Source: Sphingomonadales bacterium UBA656
GTDB taxonomy: Bacteria > Pseudomonadota > Alphaproteobacteria > Sphingomonadales > Sphingomonadaceae
Reading direction: 5' to 3'
Assembly (NCBI GenBank): GCA_002299895.1
Contig: DBOC01000015.1
Coordinates: 62,001 to 126,000 of the forward strand
Length of the DNA stretch: 64,000 nucleotides
A program made the position numbers and the translations under genes. Of this stretch, positions 42,420 through 52,416 are shown piece after piece; the first letter of the stretch is position 1, and the number at the start of each line of letters is the position of its first letter. The notes beneath the pieces were generated by a model that was not told the DNA's origin, did no database searches, and saw nothing but the letters and a program-made list of their open reading frames with translations.

Positions 42420-44240
42420 TTATGCCGCCTGTTTGGCGCGCGATGCTTTTTTCCGTTCATTGGGATCCAACAATCGCTTGCGCAAACGGATGTTCTTTGG
42501 CGTTACCTCAACCATTTCATCGTCATCAATATAGGCAATGGCTTGCTCAAGCGTCAGGCGCTTGGGCGGGGTGAGGCGGATGGCGTCGTCCTTGCCGGTC
42601 GAACGGAAGTTCGTCAGCTGCTTGGACTTCATTGGGTTGACTTCAAGGTCATCTGGCTTCGCATTTTCTCCGATGATCATGCCTTCATACAAGGCTTCAC
42701 CAGGCGAAACCATCAGGATTCCGCGCTCTTCCAATGGGCCAAGGGCGTAAGCAACGGCTTCGCCCGCACCGTTGGAAATCAGCACACCGTTCTTGCGACC
42801 TTCAATGGTGCCACGATGTGGGCCATATTTTTCGAAGAGACGGTTCATGATACCCGTTCCGCGCGTGTCGGACAGGAATTCGCCATGATAGCCGATCAAG
42901 CCGCGTGATGGCGCACTGAAGGTGATGCGGGTCTTGCCGCCACCCGATGGGCGCATGTCGATAAGGTCGCCCTTACGCACCGCCATTTTTTCAACGACAG
43001 TGCCCGAATATTCATCATCCACGTCGATGACGACAGTTTCATAAGGCTCTGTCTTTTGGCCATTTTCGTCTTCGCGGAATAGCACGCGTGGGCGGCTGAT
43101 GCCGAGTTCAAAGCCTTCACGGCGCATGGTTTCGATTAGGACACCCAATTGAAGTTCGCCGCGGCCAGCGACTTCGAAGCTGTCCTTGTCTTCCGCCTCA
43201 GTGATACGGACCGCCACGTTGCTTTCGGCTTCGCGCATCAAGCGGTCGCGGATCATGCGGCTCGTAACCTTGGTGCCTTCACGGCCAGCCATTGGGCTGT
43301 CATTCACCGAAAAGCGCATGGACAAGGTTGGTGGATCGATAGGCTGCGCCTGAAGTGGTTCGGTCACTGTTGGCTCGGCAATGGTGTCGGCCACAGTAGC
43401 TGTGGTCAAACCGGCAATGGAGATGATGTCGCCTGCCTTAGCTTCGTCCACAGGAACGCGTTCAAGTCCGCGGAATGACATGATCTTCGATGCACGGCCG
43501 CTTTCAACGACCTTGCCGTCGGGGTTCAGCGCGTGGATTTGCTGGTTTACCTTGACGGTGCCGGACAATACGAGACCGGTAAGAATACGGCCAAGGAAGT
43601 TGTCGCGGTCAAGCAAAGTGACAAGCATTTTAAATTCGCCGTCCGCATCTGCCTTAGGCTCTGGAACATGGTTCACGATGGTTTCAAACATCGGCGTCAA
43701 TGTGCCTTCGCGCGCGCTTGGATCAGTCGAGGCATAACCATTGCGGCCTGAGGCGTAGAGCACCGGAAAATCGAGTTGCTCGTCGGTTGCATCGAGCGAC
43801 ACGAACAGATCGAACACTTCGTCCAACACTTCCTGAATCCGCTCATCAGGGCGGTCGATCTTATTGACGACGACGATTGGGCGCAGGCCCAAAGCCAGCG
43901 CCTTACCGGTTACGAACTTCGTTTGCGGCATTGCGCCTTCGGAGGAATCGACGAGCAAGATAACGCCGTCGACCATCGACAAGATACGCTCCACCTCGCC
44001 ACCAAAGTCGGCGTGACCCGGTGTATCTACGATGTTAATGCGGGTATCCTGCCACTCAACCGAGGTGCACTTGGCAAGAATAGTTATGCCGCGTTCTTTT
44101 TCGAGATCGTTCGAATCCATCGCGCGCTCTTCGATGCGCTGATTTTCGCGGAAGGTCCCCGACTGGCGAAACAGTTGGTCAACAAGGGTGGTTTTGCCGT
44201 GATCGACGTGCGCGATGATGGCGATGTTACGCAATGACAT
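42420..44240 (-). CDS. typA: Ribosome-associated GTPase TypA/BipA
   Basis: Translational GTPase that assists 50S assembly and growth under stress, especially in the cold. 606 residues from the ATG at 44240 (MSLRNIAII), placing the G1 motif AHVDHGKTT at 10-18; the frame is open 39 nt upstream but that would add a tail foreign to the family. [19 protein letters not shown] and NKIDRPD are the other G motifs. The C-terminus ends in a basic region ([10 protein letters not shown]). The Shine-Dalgarno is weak. Monocistronic, ended by the terminator at 42390-42417. Confidence 0.96.
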   Translation of the reverse strand: MSLRNIAIIAHVDHGKTTLVDQLFRQSGTFRENQRIEERAMDSNDLEKERGITILAKCTSVEWQDTRINIVDTPGHADFGGEVERILSMVDGVILLVDSSEGAMPQTKFVTGKALALGLRPIVVVNKIDRPDERIQEVLDEVFDLFVSLDATDEQLDFPVLYASGRNGYASTDPSAREGTLTPMFETIVNHVPEPKADADGEFKMLVTLLDRDNFLGRILTGLVLSGTVKVNQQIHALNPDGKVVESGRASKIMSFRGLERVPVDEAKAGDIISIAGLTTATVADTIAEPTVTEPLQAQPIDPPTLSMRFSVNDSPMAGREGTKVTSRMIRDRLMREAESNVAVRITEAEDKDSFEVAGRGELQLGVLIETMRREGFELGISRPRVLFREDENGQKTEPYETVVIDVDDEYSGTVVEKMAVRKGDLIDMRPSGGGKTRITFSAPSRGLIGYHGEFLSDTRGTGIMNRLFEKYGPHRGTIEGRKNGVLISNGAGEAVAYALGPLEERGILMVSPGEALYEGMIIGENAKPDDLEVNPMKSKQLTNFRSTGKDDAIRLTPPKRLTLEQAIAYIDDDEMVEVTPKNIRLRKRLLDPNERKKASRAKQAA

Positions 44241-44375
44241 TTGGAAATGGGCCTTTTGGAAGGTCTTCATAGCGACCACATGCCGCCAGATTCTCGCGGG
44301 CCATTAACGCAATACACGCTGCGGTGCAACATCGCTGGTGTTGCAATAGGTGATTGCAGCGGCCAAAGCGCAATT

Positions 44376-45338
44376 ATGTTCGCTCGTATCTTCGCTGATC
44401 GCTTTGTCATGCTGTTGCTCGCCACCATATTTTTGGCGAGTGTTCTTCCCGTTCGTGGCCAAGCGGCAGAGGTCGCGTCGTTGATTTCATTGGCGGCGAT
44501 ATTCTTGCTGTTTTTCCTCAACGGCGTGCGGTTGCCGCGACATGAAGTAGTCAACGGTGTGCGCAATTGGCGGTTGCAGGGGGCGATTTTCCTTTTCGTA
44601 TTTGGCGTGATGTCGGGCACCGGATTGGCGCTGTCTTATGTTTTTGACACTATCTTGCCGCCGACACTTGCCTTGGGGTTGCTGTTTACAGGTATCCTGC
44701 CGTCCACCGTACAGTCTGCTGCGGCTTATTGCGCCTTGGCCAAAGGGAATGTGGCAGCATCGGTTGTTGCGGCCGCTTTGGTCAATCTGATCGGCGTGGT
44801 TCTGTCGCCCTTACTCTTGGCGGTGTTGGCGCATGTGGGGGAGGCAACTATCTCAGGCGAAGCGATTGGGCGCATTGCGCTCATCCTGCTTCTGCCATTC
44901 GCGCTCGGCCAGATGGCGCAGCGTTGGTGCAAACCATGGGTCGACCAAAACAAAGAATTGGCGACGTGGATGGACCGCATCTCGATTGCCATTGCGGTCT
45001 ATGTGGCGTTTTCAGGCGCAGTGGTAGCGGGTATCTGGAGCGTCGTGCGCGGTGATGAGCTTGCATGGCTGGCCTTGGCTTTATCGGTCATGCTGCTGGT
45101 TGGCTTTGGCGGAGCTTGGGCTTTGGGGGCCGGTATGAAGCTACCGCGCGGGGACAGAATTGCGATGCTGTTTTCGGGTGCGCAGAAAAGCATCGCGATT
45201 GGCGCGCCGCTAGCCGCAACGATATTTCCACCCGCCATTGCTGGGATGGTCCTGCTGCCAACGCTAATCTATCATATGGCGCAGTTGATCCTATCTGCAC
45301 CGCTGGCCACGCATTTTGCGAAGGATGGGGTACGATAA
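44376..45338 (+). CDS. Bile acid:sodium symporter family (BASS/SBF-like) transporter
   Basis: Inner-membrane transporter of 320 residues with nine to ten predicted helices throughout. The start at 44376 (MFARIFADRF) is chosen because the upstream part of the open frame is hydrophilic and unlike the family. PPTLALGLLFTGILPSTVQS matches the first discontinuous helix region, and GAQKSIAIGAPLA the second conserved crossover region where sodium and substrate bind. Bacterial members move pantoate, keto acids or unknown organic anions; the substrate here is not known. Convergent with the ABC permease gene, 3 bp between the ends. Confidence 0.88.
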   Translation: MFARIFADRFVMLLLATIFLASVLPVRGQAAEVASLISLAAIFLLFFLNGVRLPRHEVVNGVRNWRLQGAIFLFVFGVMSGTGLALSYVFDTILPPTLALGLLFTGILPSTVQSAAAYCALAKGNVAASVVAAALVNLIGVVLSPLLLAVLAHVGEATISGEAIGRIALILLLPFALGQMAQRWCKPWVDQNKELATWMDRISIAIAVYVAFSGAVVAGIWSVVRGDELAWLALALSVMLLVGFGGAWALGAGMKLPRGDRIAMLFSGAQKSIAIGAPLAATIFPPAIAGMVLLPTLIYHMAQLILSAPLATHFAKDGVR

Positions 45339-45341
45339 GGC

Positions 45342-47852
45342 TTATAAGCTCCGAAGTGCCTCCGAAGGCCGTGCGGCCAAAATGGGCAGTGAGCCGACGA
45401 TACCCAACACAAAGGTCAATCCAGCGCCGCCAACAAGCGTCAGTGCCAGTATCGAATAATCCGGGGCGAAACTGAAATCGAATATCTCGACCACGACATA
45501 ATAAGCGGCGAACATCCCAAGCAGCAGCGACAATAGACCCAGCACCACCGCCAAAATGCCATATTCCAACGCCTGCGCGCCTAAGATTTGTCGTCTTGTG
45601 CTGCCCAGCATTTTCATGATGACGCTGTCATAGATGCGCGACTGGCGTGCGGCGGCGATTGCGCCAACGAGCACTGCGATGCCAGCCAAGATGGCGATGG
45701 ATGCGGCAGCGGCAATGGCCTGCGCCATTTGAGTCAGCAATATTGTGATCTGTGCCGTGACCTCGCCTACTTCAATCAGCGACGATGAGGGGAAAGCGGG
45801 CGGAATTGATTTTGCCAATATGCGCTCGGCTGGCTTAGACACCGTCAATGTTGCCACCATATTGTGCGGCGCGGCGTCCAAGCTTCCCGGCGAAAACACC
45901 ATCACATAATTCAGGCCAAAATTATCCCATTTGACGGCGCGCAAGGACGCGATTTTGGCCGGAATCTCTACACCAAGCAGGCTGATGGTCAAACTATCGC
46001 CCGCGCTTACGCCCAAGCTTTCGGCGGCTTCTGCTTCAAGGCTAACTAAGGCGGGGCCTTTATAATTCGCAGGCCACCAATTGCCTGCGACAATCTCGCT
46101 GCCCTTTGGCAATGCGCCGCTATAGGTTAGCCCGCGATCGCCATTCAGGATCCACGCGCCGTCGGGCAGTTCTTCCAATTGATCCACCCGTTGGCCGCCA
46201 TATTCGACGATAGTCCCGCGCAAGGCGGGTATCATATTGATGGTGGCCTTGGGGTCGGCTTGCTGCACCATTTGCGTGAACTGGGCCGCGCCCTCGCGTG
46301 GGATATCCAAAGCAAAGAAACTGGGCGCGCGGTCGGGCACGCTGTTCTTGATCTCATTGTTGATGCTGGTTTGAATGGCCGCGAGTGTCACAAATAAGGT
46401 GAGACCAAGGCCAAGTGCCACGACCAAGGCCTGCGTCTGCGCGCCGGGGCGGTGCAGGTTGGCGAGCGCGAGGCGCGGCAGGGGCGCCTTTGGCCGTGGC
46501 AGGCGCAAGGCAATGAAACGCAGCAACCAAGCGATGCCCGTGAGCAGCAACAATAGGCCAAAGGCCGCGCCGATAAAGGCGAGCGAGAATAAAGGCTCTC
46601 GTGCCGTCACCACCGCAAGCGCGATTATTGCAGAGATGGCCGCAATCACCCAGATGGCGCTGCGTCGGTCGATACGGGCATTGCCCTCCACAATCGCCCG
46701 GAATAGCCCTGCGGCAGGCACATTGCGCGCGCGGGCCAAAGGCGGCAAAGCAAAGGCTATGGCAATCAATAGGCCGTAAACCGCGCTGACGAATAAGGGT
46801 AAGGGATGCAGGTTGAAGCCTGGGGCGACGGGCAGTATGTCCCCAGCCACCCAGCCAATAACTATTGGCATGACGCTGCCCACCGCGAGGCCAGCGATAA
46901 TTGCGCCGGCGGCAACGGTCAGGATTTGCAGCATATAGATGCGGAATATCGTTCCACTGTCCGCGCCAGTAACTTTTAACGTCGCAATGCTGGCGCGCTT
47001 GCTGGCGAGATAGCTGCTCACGCCATTTCCGACGCCAATGCCCGCGATGACTAAAGCGGCAAGGCCGACAAGCGTTAGGAACTGGCCCATGCGTTCAATG
47101 AAGCGCCTTGTGCCCGGTGCGCCATTGGAGCGATCCGTGATGTCCCAACCGGCCGAAGGGAACTGCGCCTCCAGCGCCTTTGCGACAGCAGCGGCATCTT
47201 CGTCCGCAGATAATTTGATACGATATTTTGCTTCATACATGCTGCCGGGCTGGATCAAGCCGGTATCTGGCAGCGAAAGCATGTTGATGATGGCCACTGG
47301 ACCGAGCGTGAAGCCTTCACCCAAGCGATCAGGCTCTTCGGCAATGATGCCCGCGACCTTGAATGTCGCTTCGCCGAAACGGACAGTTTCGCCGGTGTCG
47401 ATGTTGAGCCGTTCGGATAAGGTCGGTCCGATGTAAATTTCGTCCTTAGCCGGTGCCTTGGCTATGCCGCCCTCGCGCAGGGTCAATGCGCCATAATGTG
47501 GATAAACATTATCTACGGCCTTCAACTCTGCGAGCAGGCTGTCCCCACCAATTCGTGAACCTATAGCCATCGCCCGCAAACGGATGGTTTCGGAGACAGC
47601 GCCTGCTTTGCGCATCGCGGCCATTTCGGCTTGCGTTGCTTCGCGTTGCGCGATGCCGATTTCGACATCGCCGCCCAAGATTGTCTGACCGCGCCGAGAC
47701 AGTTCATCGGCTATGCCAGCTGTTAAGCTGCCAATAGCCGCAAGAGTCGCAACGCCCAAGAACAGGCAAATCGCCAACAATCGGAGACCACGGATACGCG
47801 CGGACAGGTCGCGGCGCGCTATGCGCCAAATTGCAGCGAGCGAAAGGCTCAA
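45342..47852 (-). CDS. ybbP: ABC transporter permease, YbbP-like (FtsX fold)
   Basis: 836 residues. An N-terminal membrane helix is followed by a periplasmic domain of the MacB type, then helix clusters at about 250-480 and 715-836. This ten-helix, double FtsX layout is that of YbbP, which works with YbbA. The start ATG at 47852 overlaps the end of the ATPase gene by 4 bp (ATGA), so translation is coupled. The complex is thought to act on envelope lipids or proteins by mechanotransmission; the cargo is not established. Confidence 0.9.
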   Translation of the reverse strand: MSLSLAAIWRIARRDLSARIRGLRLLAICLFLGVATLAAIGSLTAGIADELSRRGQTILGGDVEIGIAQREATQAEMAAMRKAGAVSETIRLRAMAIGSRIGGDSLLAELKAVDNVYPHYGALTLREGGIAKAPAKDEIYIGPTLSERLNIDTGETVRFGEATFKVAGIIAEEPDRLGEGFTLGPVAIINMLSLPDTGLIQPGSMYEAKYRIKLSADEDAAAVAKALEAQFPSAGWDITDRSNGAPGTRRFIERMGQFLTLVGLAALVIAGIGVGNGVSSYLASKRASIATLKVTGADSGTIFRIYMLQILTVAAGAIIAGLAVGSVMPIVIGWVAGDILPVAPGFNLHPLPLFVSAVYGLLIAIAFALPPLARARNVPAAGLFRAIVEGNARIDRRSAIWVIAAISAIIALAVVTAREPLFSLAFIGAAFGLLLLLTGIAWLLRFIALRLPRPKAPLPRLALANLHRPGAQTQALVVALGLGLTLFVTLAAIQTSINNEIKNSVPDRAPSFFALDIPREGAAQFTQMVQQADPKATINMIPALRGTIVEYGGQRVDQLEELPDGAWILNGDRGLTYSGALPKGSEIVAGNWWPANYKGPALVSLEAEAAESLGVSAGDSLTISLLGVEIPAKIASLRAVKWDNFGLNYVMVFSPGSLDAAPHNMVATLTVSKPAERILAKSIPPAFPSSSLIEVGEVTAQITILLTQMAQAIAAAASIAILAGIAVLVGAIAAARQSRIYDSVIMKMLGSTRRQILGAQALEYGILAVVLGLLSLLLGMFAAYYVVVEIFDFSFAPDYSILALTLVGGAGLTFVLGIVGSLPILAARPSEALRSL

Positions 47853-48520
47853 GCCCGGCTCTCCACGACATGGCCGTCTTGCATCGAAATCACGCGGTCA
47901 CATTTGCGCGCAAGTTCGGGGTCGTGGGTGATGATCAACAACGTGGCACCCAATGCGGCGCGGCGTTCGAACAAGAGGTCAACAATGGCAGTGCCTGTCG
48001 ACCCATCCAAATTGCCCGTTGGTTCATCGGCAAAGATGATCTTTGGCCCCGCCGCCATCGCGCGGGCAATAGCGACACGTTGCTGTTCACCGCCCGACAA
48101 TTGCGACGGATAATGCGTGAGCCGGTGGCCAAGGCCAACCGCTTCAAGTTCGCTTTGTGCGCGGCCAAAGGGATCGTCTAGACCCGCCAATTCCAGAGGG
48201 ATCGCGACATTTTCAAGCGCCGTCATCGTGGGCAACAGGTGAAATGCCTGCAACACAATGCCAATGCGTCCGCGCCGTGCCCGGGCAAGTTCATCTTCAT
48301 CCAGCTTTGTGAAATCGAGGCCATCGACGAGTACGGTTCCGCCGCTGGCTTGCTCCAACCCGGCGAGCACTGCCATCAAAGAAGATTTGCCGGATCCGGA
48401 TGGCCCTAGCAATGCAACGCTGCTGTCATAGGGCACCTCAAGATCTACGCCGCGTAAAATCGACACGGATGCGTCGTTGCTGCCAAGGCTAAGGGTGACA
48501 TTTGCCGCGTGGATTGCCAT
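47849..48520 (-). CDS. ybbA: ABC transporter ATP-binding protein, YbbA-like
   Basis: LolD/MacB-family ATPase of 223 residues from the ATG at 48520; a TTG 30 nt upstream is possible but has no better site. Walker A GPSGSGKSS at 39-47, signature LSGGEQQRVAIARA, Walker B IIFADEPTGNLD and the switch His in IITHDPE. It pairs with the large permease encoded next and is divergent from a lysophospholipase/thioesterase gene, the same neighbourhood found in many Proteobacteria including E. coli. Confidence 0.94.
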   Translation of the reverse strand: MAIHAANVTLSLGSNDASVSILRGVDLEVPYDSSVALLGPSGSGKSSLMAVLAGLEQASGGTVLVDGLDFTKLDEDELARARRGRIGIVLQAFHLLPTMTALENVAIPLELAGLDDPFGRAQSELEAVGLGHRLTHYPSQLSGGEQQRVAIARAMAAGPKIIFADEPTGNLDGSTGTAIVDLLFERRAALGATLLIITHDPELARKCDRVISMQDGHVVESRA

Positions 48521-48562
48521 ATCCGCTTTGTGAGTGACCGGAGCGTGCAAGGAAAAGTCCTT

Positions 48563-49267
48563 ATGAGAAGTTTTTGGGTATATGGGGCGTTATGTGTCGC
48601 AATCCAAGGGTTGTCGGGATGCGGGTCTAATCCTGTAGCCGAAAATAAGACAGAAACGCAGCAGGCGGCAAAGATCGCGCAATATGACCAATTGGTCGTG
48701 GCGTTTGGCGATAGTCTTTATGCGGGATATCGCCTTGCGCCGAATGAAGGACTTGCCCCACAATTGCAGGCAGCATTGCAGGCAGATGGCATCAACGTCC
48801 GGGTGCATAATGCCGGCGTATCGGGGGATACCACAGCGGCGGGTAAAACGCGGCTAGCCTTCGTGCTCGATAGTCTAGACCGAAAACCTGACCTGGTTGT
48901 GCTTGGTTTAGGCGGCAATGACATGTTGCGCGGGATCAAGCCTGCAGAAACCAAGGCGAATATGACCGCGATGATGGACGAATTGAAACGGCGTGACATT
49001 CCGGTTGTGTTGACAGGCATGCTGGCCGCGCCAAATCTAGGTGCAGATTATGTCAATTCATTCAACGGGATTTTTCCGGCGCTTGCCGATACATATGATG
49101 CGGCTCTCTATCCCTTTTTCCTCGATGGCGTGGTGACAGATGTGGCGTTAATGCTGCCGGATAACATCCACCCCAATGCCAAGGGCGTATCGCGGGTTGT
49201 CGAAGGATTATCCCCGCTGGTCGAAGCCGCTTTGAAGCAGCAAAATGGTGCTGTATTAGAAAAATAA
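48563..49267 (+). CDS. tesA: GDSL arylesterase / lysophospholipase L1 / acyl-CoA thioesterase I
   Basis: 234-residue lipoprotein-like GDSL hydrolase from the ATG at 48563 with AAGGA at 48549-48553. The signal peptide ends in LSGC with Cys at 20, so unlike soluble periplasmic E. coli TesA this copy is probably lipidated. Block I FGDSL places the nucleophilic Ser at 51; Gly in NAGVSGDTT and Asn in GLGGNDMLRG complete the oxyanion hole; the D-x2-H pair is DNIHPN near residue 207. Divergent from ybbA with about 40 bp between the starts. Confidence 0.92.
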   Translation: MRSFWVYGALCVAIQGLSGCGSNPVAENKTETQQAAKIAQYDQLVVAFGDSLYAGYRLAPNEGLAPQLQAALQADGINVRVHNAGVSGDTTAAGKTRLAFVLDSLDRKPDLVVLGLGGNDMLRGIKPAETKANMTAMMDELKRRDIPVVLTGMLAAPNLGADYVNSFNGIFPALADTYDAALYPFFLDGVVTDVALMLPDNIHPNAKGVSRVVEGLSPLVEAALKQQNGAVLEK

Positions 49268-49329
49268 TACAGCTGGAGCCGGAAATGCTTGAAATGGTCA
49301 GGCACAGGTTCCATCTGATTTCCTAACTA

Positions 49330-50559
49330 ATGACAGAGAGACTTTTGGCGATGTCGACTGAAACCGCAACCCAGACCGTGCAAGAGCTGAAGCTTGCCCC
49401 ACCGGACCCTGTACCGACGGTAACCCCGCAGCAGGCGATGGGGCTGGTTCCGGTAACCGATGAGCAGCAAAGCAAGCTTGCACAACGTGTGGATGCCTAT
49501 GTCGCTGACCTGATTGCGCAGGACGTTAACAGCCCTGAATTCGGTAAGCGCGTTGACCAGCTAACCAACATGGGGCGCAAGGAAATCATGGAAGCGTCGG
49601 CGCAGTCCAACCGCTTTTTGGACAAGCCCATCCGCCGCATGGATTCAGAGTCCGGGGTCGGCGCGGATCTTGCAGAATTGCGCCGCGTTGTGGAGGATCT
49701 AGATCCTTCTAAAAAAGGTAATTTGATGACTAAACAGAAGCTGTTTGGCATCATTCCCTTTGGCAATAAGCTGCGCAATTATTTCGACAGCTATCAAAGT
49801 TCGCAAACGCATATCAGCTCGATCCTTGGGCGGCTTGGTAATGGTAAGGACGAGCTGCTGATGGACAATGCTGCCATTGATGTGGAGCGCCAAAATCTCT
49901 GGGTTGCTATGGGCAAGCTGGAACAAATGATCGTCATGTCCAAGCAACTAGATGGAAAGCTGGAAGAGAAAGCAGCTGAACTAGAGTTGTCCGACCCTGC
50001 CAAGTCGCGCGCGATCAAGGAAAGCGCGTTGTTTTATGTGCGTCAGCGGACGCAGGATTTGCTGACTCAGATGGCCGTGACTGTGCAAGGCTATCTCGCG
50101 CTTGATCTCGTGAAAAAGAACAATGTGGAGTTGGTGAAGGGCGTAGACCGTGCATCGACAACAACCGTAGGCGCGCTGCGTACGGCGGTCACGGTGGCGC
50201 AGGCTATGACCAATCAAAAGCTGGTACTCGAGCAAATCACATCGCTGAACACCACGACAGCCAATATTATTGATAGTACGGGTCAATTGCTGCGGGACAA
50301 TACCGGGCGTATTCATGAACAGGCTGCTGCATCGACCATTCCATTGGAAACATTAAGCCGCGCGTTCCAGAATATCTATGACACGATGGACGCTATCGAT
50401 ACCTTCAAATTGAAGGCGCTCGACAGCATGAAGCAGACGTCAGAAGCGCTGGAGAAAGAGGTCGAAAAGTCTAAGGGCTATATTGCCCGCGCCGAAGGTC
50501 AGGCGCAGGCAGTAAAGGACACGCAGGACAGCGGTTTGCTCGCGGCGTTAGAGGGGTGA
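49330..50559 (+). CDS. TelA/KlaA-like toxic anion resistance protein
   Basis: Cytosolic, almost entirely helical protein of 409 residues matching the TelA family, named for tellurite resistance on plasmid RK2 but found chromosomally as a stress protein. The conserved core runs from about residue 60 to 395, with SNRFLDKPIRRMD, LFGIIPFGNKLRNYFDSYQSSQTHI and LETLSRAFQNIYDTMDAI segments. The start is uncertain: an ATG at 49351 is equally good, and neither has a strong ribosome-binding site. The next gene encodes a membrane protein in the same direction and is probably its partner. Confidence 0.88.
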   Translation: MTERLLAMSTETATQTVQELKLAPPDPVPTVTPQQAMGLVPVTDEQQSKLAQRVDAYVADLIAQDVNSPEFGKRVDQLTNMGRKEIMEASAQSNRFLDKPIRRMDSESGVGADLAELRRVVEDLDPSKKGNLMTKQKLFGIIPFGNKLRNYFDSYQSSQTHISSILGRLGNGKDELLMDNAAIDVERQNLWVAMGKLEQMIVMSKQLDGKLEEKAAELELSDPAKSRAIKESALFYVRQRTQDLLTQMAVTVQGYLALDLVKKNNVELVKGVDRASTTTVGALRTAVTVAQAMTNQKLVLEQITSLNTTTANIIDSTGQLLRDNTGRIHEQAAASTIPLETLSRAFQNIYDTMDAIDTFKLKALDSMKQTSEALEKEVEKSKGYIARAEGQAQAVKDTQDSGLLAALEG

Positions 50560-50593
50560 TAGTGCACCCCCCATTCCTAGTCGATTTTTTGAC

Positions 50594-51319
50594 ATGAACA
50601 GCCCAGCATCCAATTCAAACGAAACCCTCAACGCCGCGGCGCGGTCGTTGCGCAATGTGCGGATGAAACCGATTGGTTCGAAGTCGCAGGCGCTACGCCG
50701 TGCGCATTTTTGGGGCAAGTTGAGTAAGGCTGTGGTCGCCATAGGCGTGGTCTTGATCTCCGCCGGCATAATCGGCGCGATCATTGATGGCATTGGTTTT
50801 TGGGGTGTGATGATCACCGCTATAGTCGGCGCCGCGGCGGCTTATCTGCTGATGCGCTACCCCGAAATGCCTATGCCGACTGCAGAGAGCTTACGCGTCA
50901 CGGATCTCGCGACCTTGGCCGGCAAAACTGAAATATGGTTGGAGGCCCAGCGCCCGGCTTTGCCTGCACCCGCAGTAACTTTGGTGCAGGATATTGGTTT
51001 GCGGTTGGACCAGCTCGCGCCGCAATTGCAGACGCTGGACGAAAATGACCCGGCGGCGCGCGAAGTGCGCAAGCTGGTGGGTGAACATCTCCCTGAACTT
51101 ATCAATGGCTATAAGAAAATCCCCGACAGCCTGAAACACAAAGAATATGCAGGAAAAACCCCCGCGCAGCAGTTGGTGGACGGACTAAAAACCATTGATC
51201 GCGAAATTGAGACCATGACCGGTCAAATCGCACGTGGAGAGCTGGACAAGCTTGCCGTGCGTGGCCGGTATCTCGAAATGCGTTACGATAACACCGACAC
51301 CAACGGGCAGGGCGGCTAA
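50594..51319 (+). CDS. Unknown membrane protein paired with TelA-like gene
   Basis: 241 residues, family not recognised. The first 45 residues are polar and basic; two adjacent membrane helices at about 47-64 and 68-90 form a hairpin; the remaining 150 residues are soluble and mostly helical (EKL-rich, with LDENDPAAREVRKLVGEHLPELI). It starts 34 bp after the TelA-like gene. A two-helix hairpin next to a cytosolic helical protein suggests a membrane anchor for that protein. No catalytic motif is seen. Confidence 0.7.
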   Translation: MNSPASNSNETLNAAARSLRNVRMKPIGSKSQALRRAHFWGKLSKAVVAIGVVLISAGIIGAIIDGIGFWGVMITAIVGAAAAYLLMRYPEMPMPTAESLRVTDLATLAGKTEIWLEAQRPALPAPAVTLVQDIGLRLDQLAPQLQTLDENDPAAREVRKLVGEHLPELINGYKKIPDSLKHKEYAGKTPAQQLVDGLKTIDREIETMTGQIARGELDKLAVRGRYLEMRYDNTDTNGQGG

Positions 51320-51327
51320 ACCATTCG

Positions 51328-52080
51328 TTAGCCTACAAACGCACGTTCCAGAACATAAGTACCCGGTTGCGATTGTGCGCCCTCGGTGAAGCCAAGGCTT
51401 TCCAGCAACGCCCCTGTTTCCTTGATCATCGCCATACTACCGCAGAGCATGACGCGGTCAAATTCGGGATCGAGCGGATAATCCCCGCTTGCAATGCGCT
51501 GCGTGATGCGGCGATTTTCGTCAGTCCATGTCGGGCATTTGGTGACAGACGGGTCATAAATAAGCTTCTGCTTTGCTTCGTCCGCAACCAGAGGATCATC
51601 GGCAAGTTGTGATTCCAGCACATCGCGAAACGCCAGATCTTCGACCTGCCGCACAGTGTGCTGCACGGTTATCTTTTCGTAGCGTTCATATGCTTCCGGA
51701 TCGCGAATGATCGACATCCAAGGGGCCAATCCGGTACCAGTGCCGATCAAATGCAGCCGCTTTCCGGGCAGCAGCGCGTCCAGCGTCAGTGTGCCGGTTG
51801 GTTTGGCGCCCAAAAGGATTTCATCGCCGGGCTGGATTTTGCACAATTGGCTGGTGAGCGGACCATCTGGAACAATGATGCTTAAAAATTCGAGCGATTC
51901 ATCCCAAAATGGCGAGGCCATGGAATAGGCACGCATCAACGGCTTATCGTTGACCATAAGACCAATCATCACAAATTGGCCGCTGACAAAGCGGAATGAC
52001 GCAGGCCGGGACACTGAAAAGGAAAACAGCCCCTTGTTCCAATGATGCGTGGTCAAAACCTTAACAGACGAAAATGCCAT
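51328..52080 (-). CDS. fpr: Ferredoxin-NADP(+) reductase
   Basis: Flavoenzyme that moves electrons between NADPH and ferredoxin or flavodoxin, feeding Fe-S cluster, radical-SAM and oxidative-stress enzymes. 250 residues, bacterial FPR subclass. FAD-binding RAYSMASP at about 50-57 and GPLTSQL at about 74-80; NADP-binding GTGTGLAPW at about 113-121 and the VMLCGS motif near 210; the C-terminus ends ERAFVG, as in proteobacterial enzymes of the subclass. GGAG lies 8 nt before the ATG. A promoter with a flanking 11-bp inverted repeat lies upstream. Confidence 0.94.
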   Translation of the reverse strand: MAFSSVKVLTTHHWNKGLFSFSVSRPASFRFVSGQFVMIGLMVNDKPLMRAYSMASPFWDESLEFLSIIVPDGPLTSQLCKIQPGDEILLGAKPTGTLTLDALLPGKRLHLIGTGTGLAPWMSIIRDPEAYERYEKITVQHTVRQVEDLAFRDVLESQLADDPLVADEAKQKLIYDPSVTKCPTWTDENRRITQRIASGDYPLDPEFDRVMLCGSMAMIKETGALLESLGFTEGAQSQPGTYVLERAFVG

Positions 52081-52106
52081 TATTCACTCCATAATTCAGC
52101 GCGCTC

Positions 52107-52157
52107 TTTGACGGCAATGTAGCAATTTACAATAGATTCATTTCTTTTGCCGTCAAA
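52107..52157. promoter_or_regulatory. 11-bp inverted repeat flanking the fpr promoter
   Basis: TTTGACGGCAA (52107-52117) and its exact complement TTGCCGTCAAA (52147-52157), 29 nt apart. One arm contains the -35 element and the other lies just downstream of the expected transcription start, as for an operator bound by a dimeric or looping regulator. Confidence 0.5.
52129..52156 (-). promoter_or_regulatory. Predicted fpr promoter
   Basis: On the minus strand TTGACG (52156-52151), 16 nt, TATTGT (52134-52129), about 49 bp before the fpr ATG. The -35 lies within one arm of an 11-bp inverted repeat. Confidence 0.5.
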
Positions 52158-52330
52158 AGCCAGCCTTCTTTTTGGGTCACGAGAAGGGAAAAGCCACATC
52201 AAGGTTCTACCAATACGCATGCCGCATCAAGCGTGTGCATCGCTGAATTTGTTTCAGAACCCTATTTGGAGCTTCGTAATAAAAGAGAAAATGAAGGTTT
52301 TGAAACAGGCTGAATTTGCGCGTTTTAACT

Positions 52331-52404
52331 TGGTTCCCCGGTAAGGATTCGAACCTCAATAGACGGAGTCAGAGTCCGTAGTCTTACCGTTAGACGACCG
52401 GGGA
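52331..52404 (-). tRNA. tRNA-Gln (anticodon CUG)
   Basis: 74 nt including the encoded CCA. Acceptor stem TCCCCGG with CCGGGGA; D arm GTCTAACGGTAAGAC; anticodon stem ACGGA/TCCGT with loop CTCTGAC giving anticodon CTG; T arm TGAGG, TTCGAAT, CCTTA with one G-T pair. It decodes CAG. Transcribed towards fpr from its own promoter. Confidence 0.95.
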
Positions 52405-52416
52405 ACAACGGCTGGC

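Noticed and set aside
52147..52344. 65-codon open frame between fpr and tRNA-Gln
   Set aside because: It starts with a TTG lacking a Shine-Dalgarno, runs into the tRNA gene, and overlaps the fpr control region.
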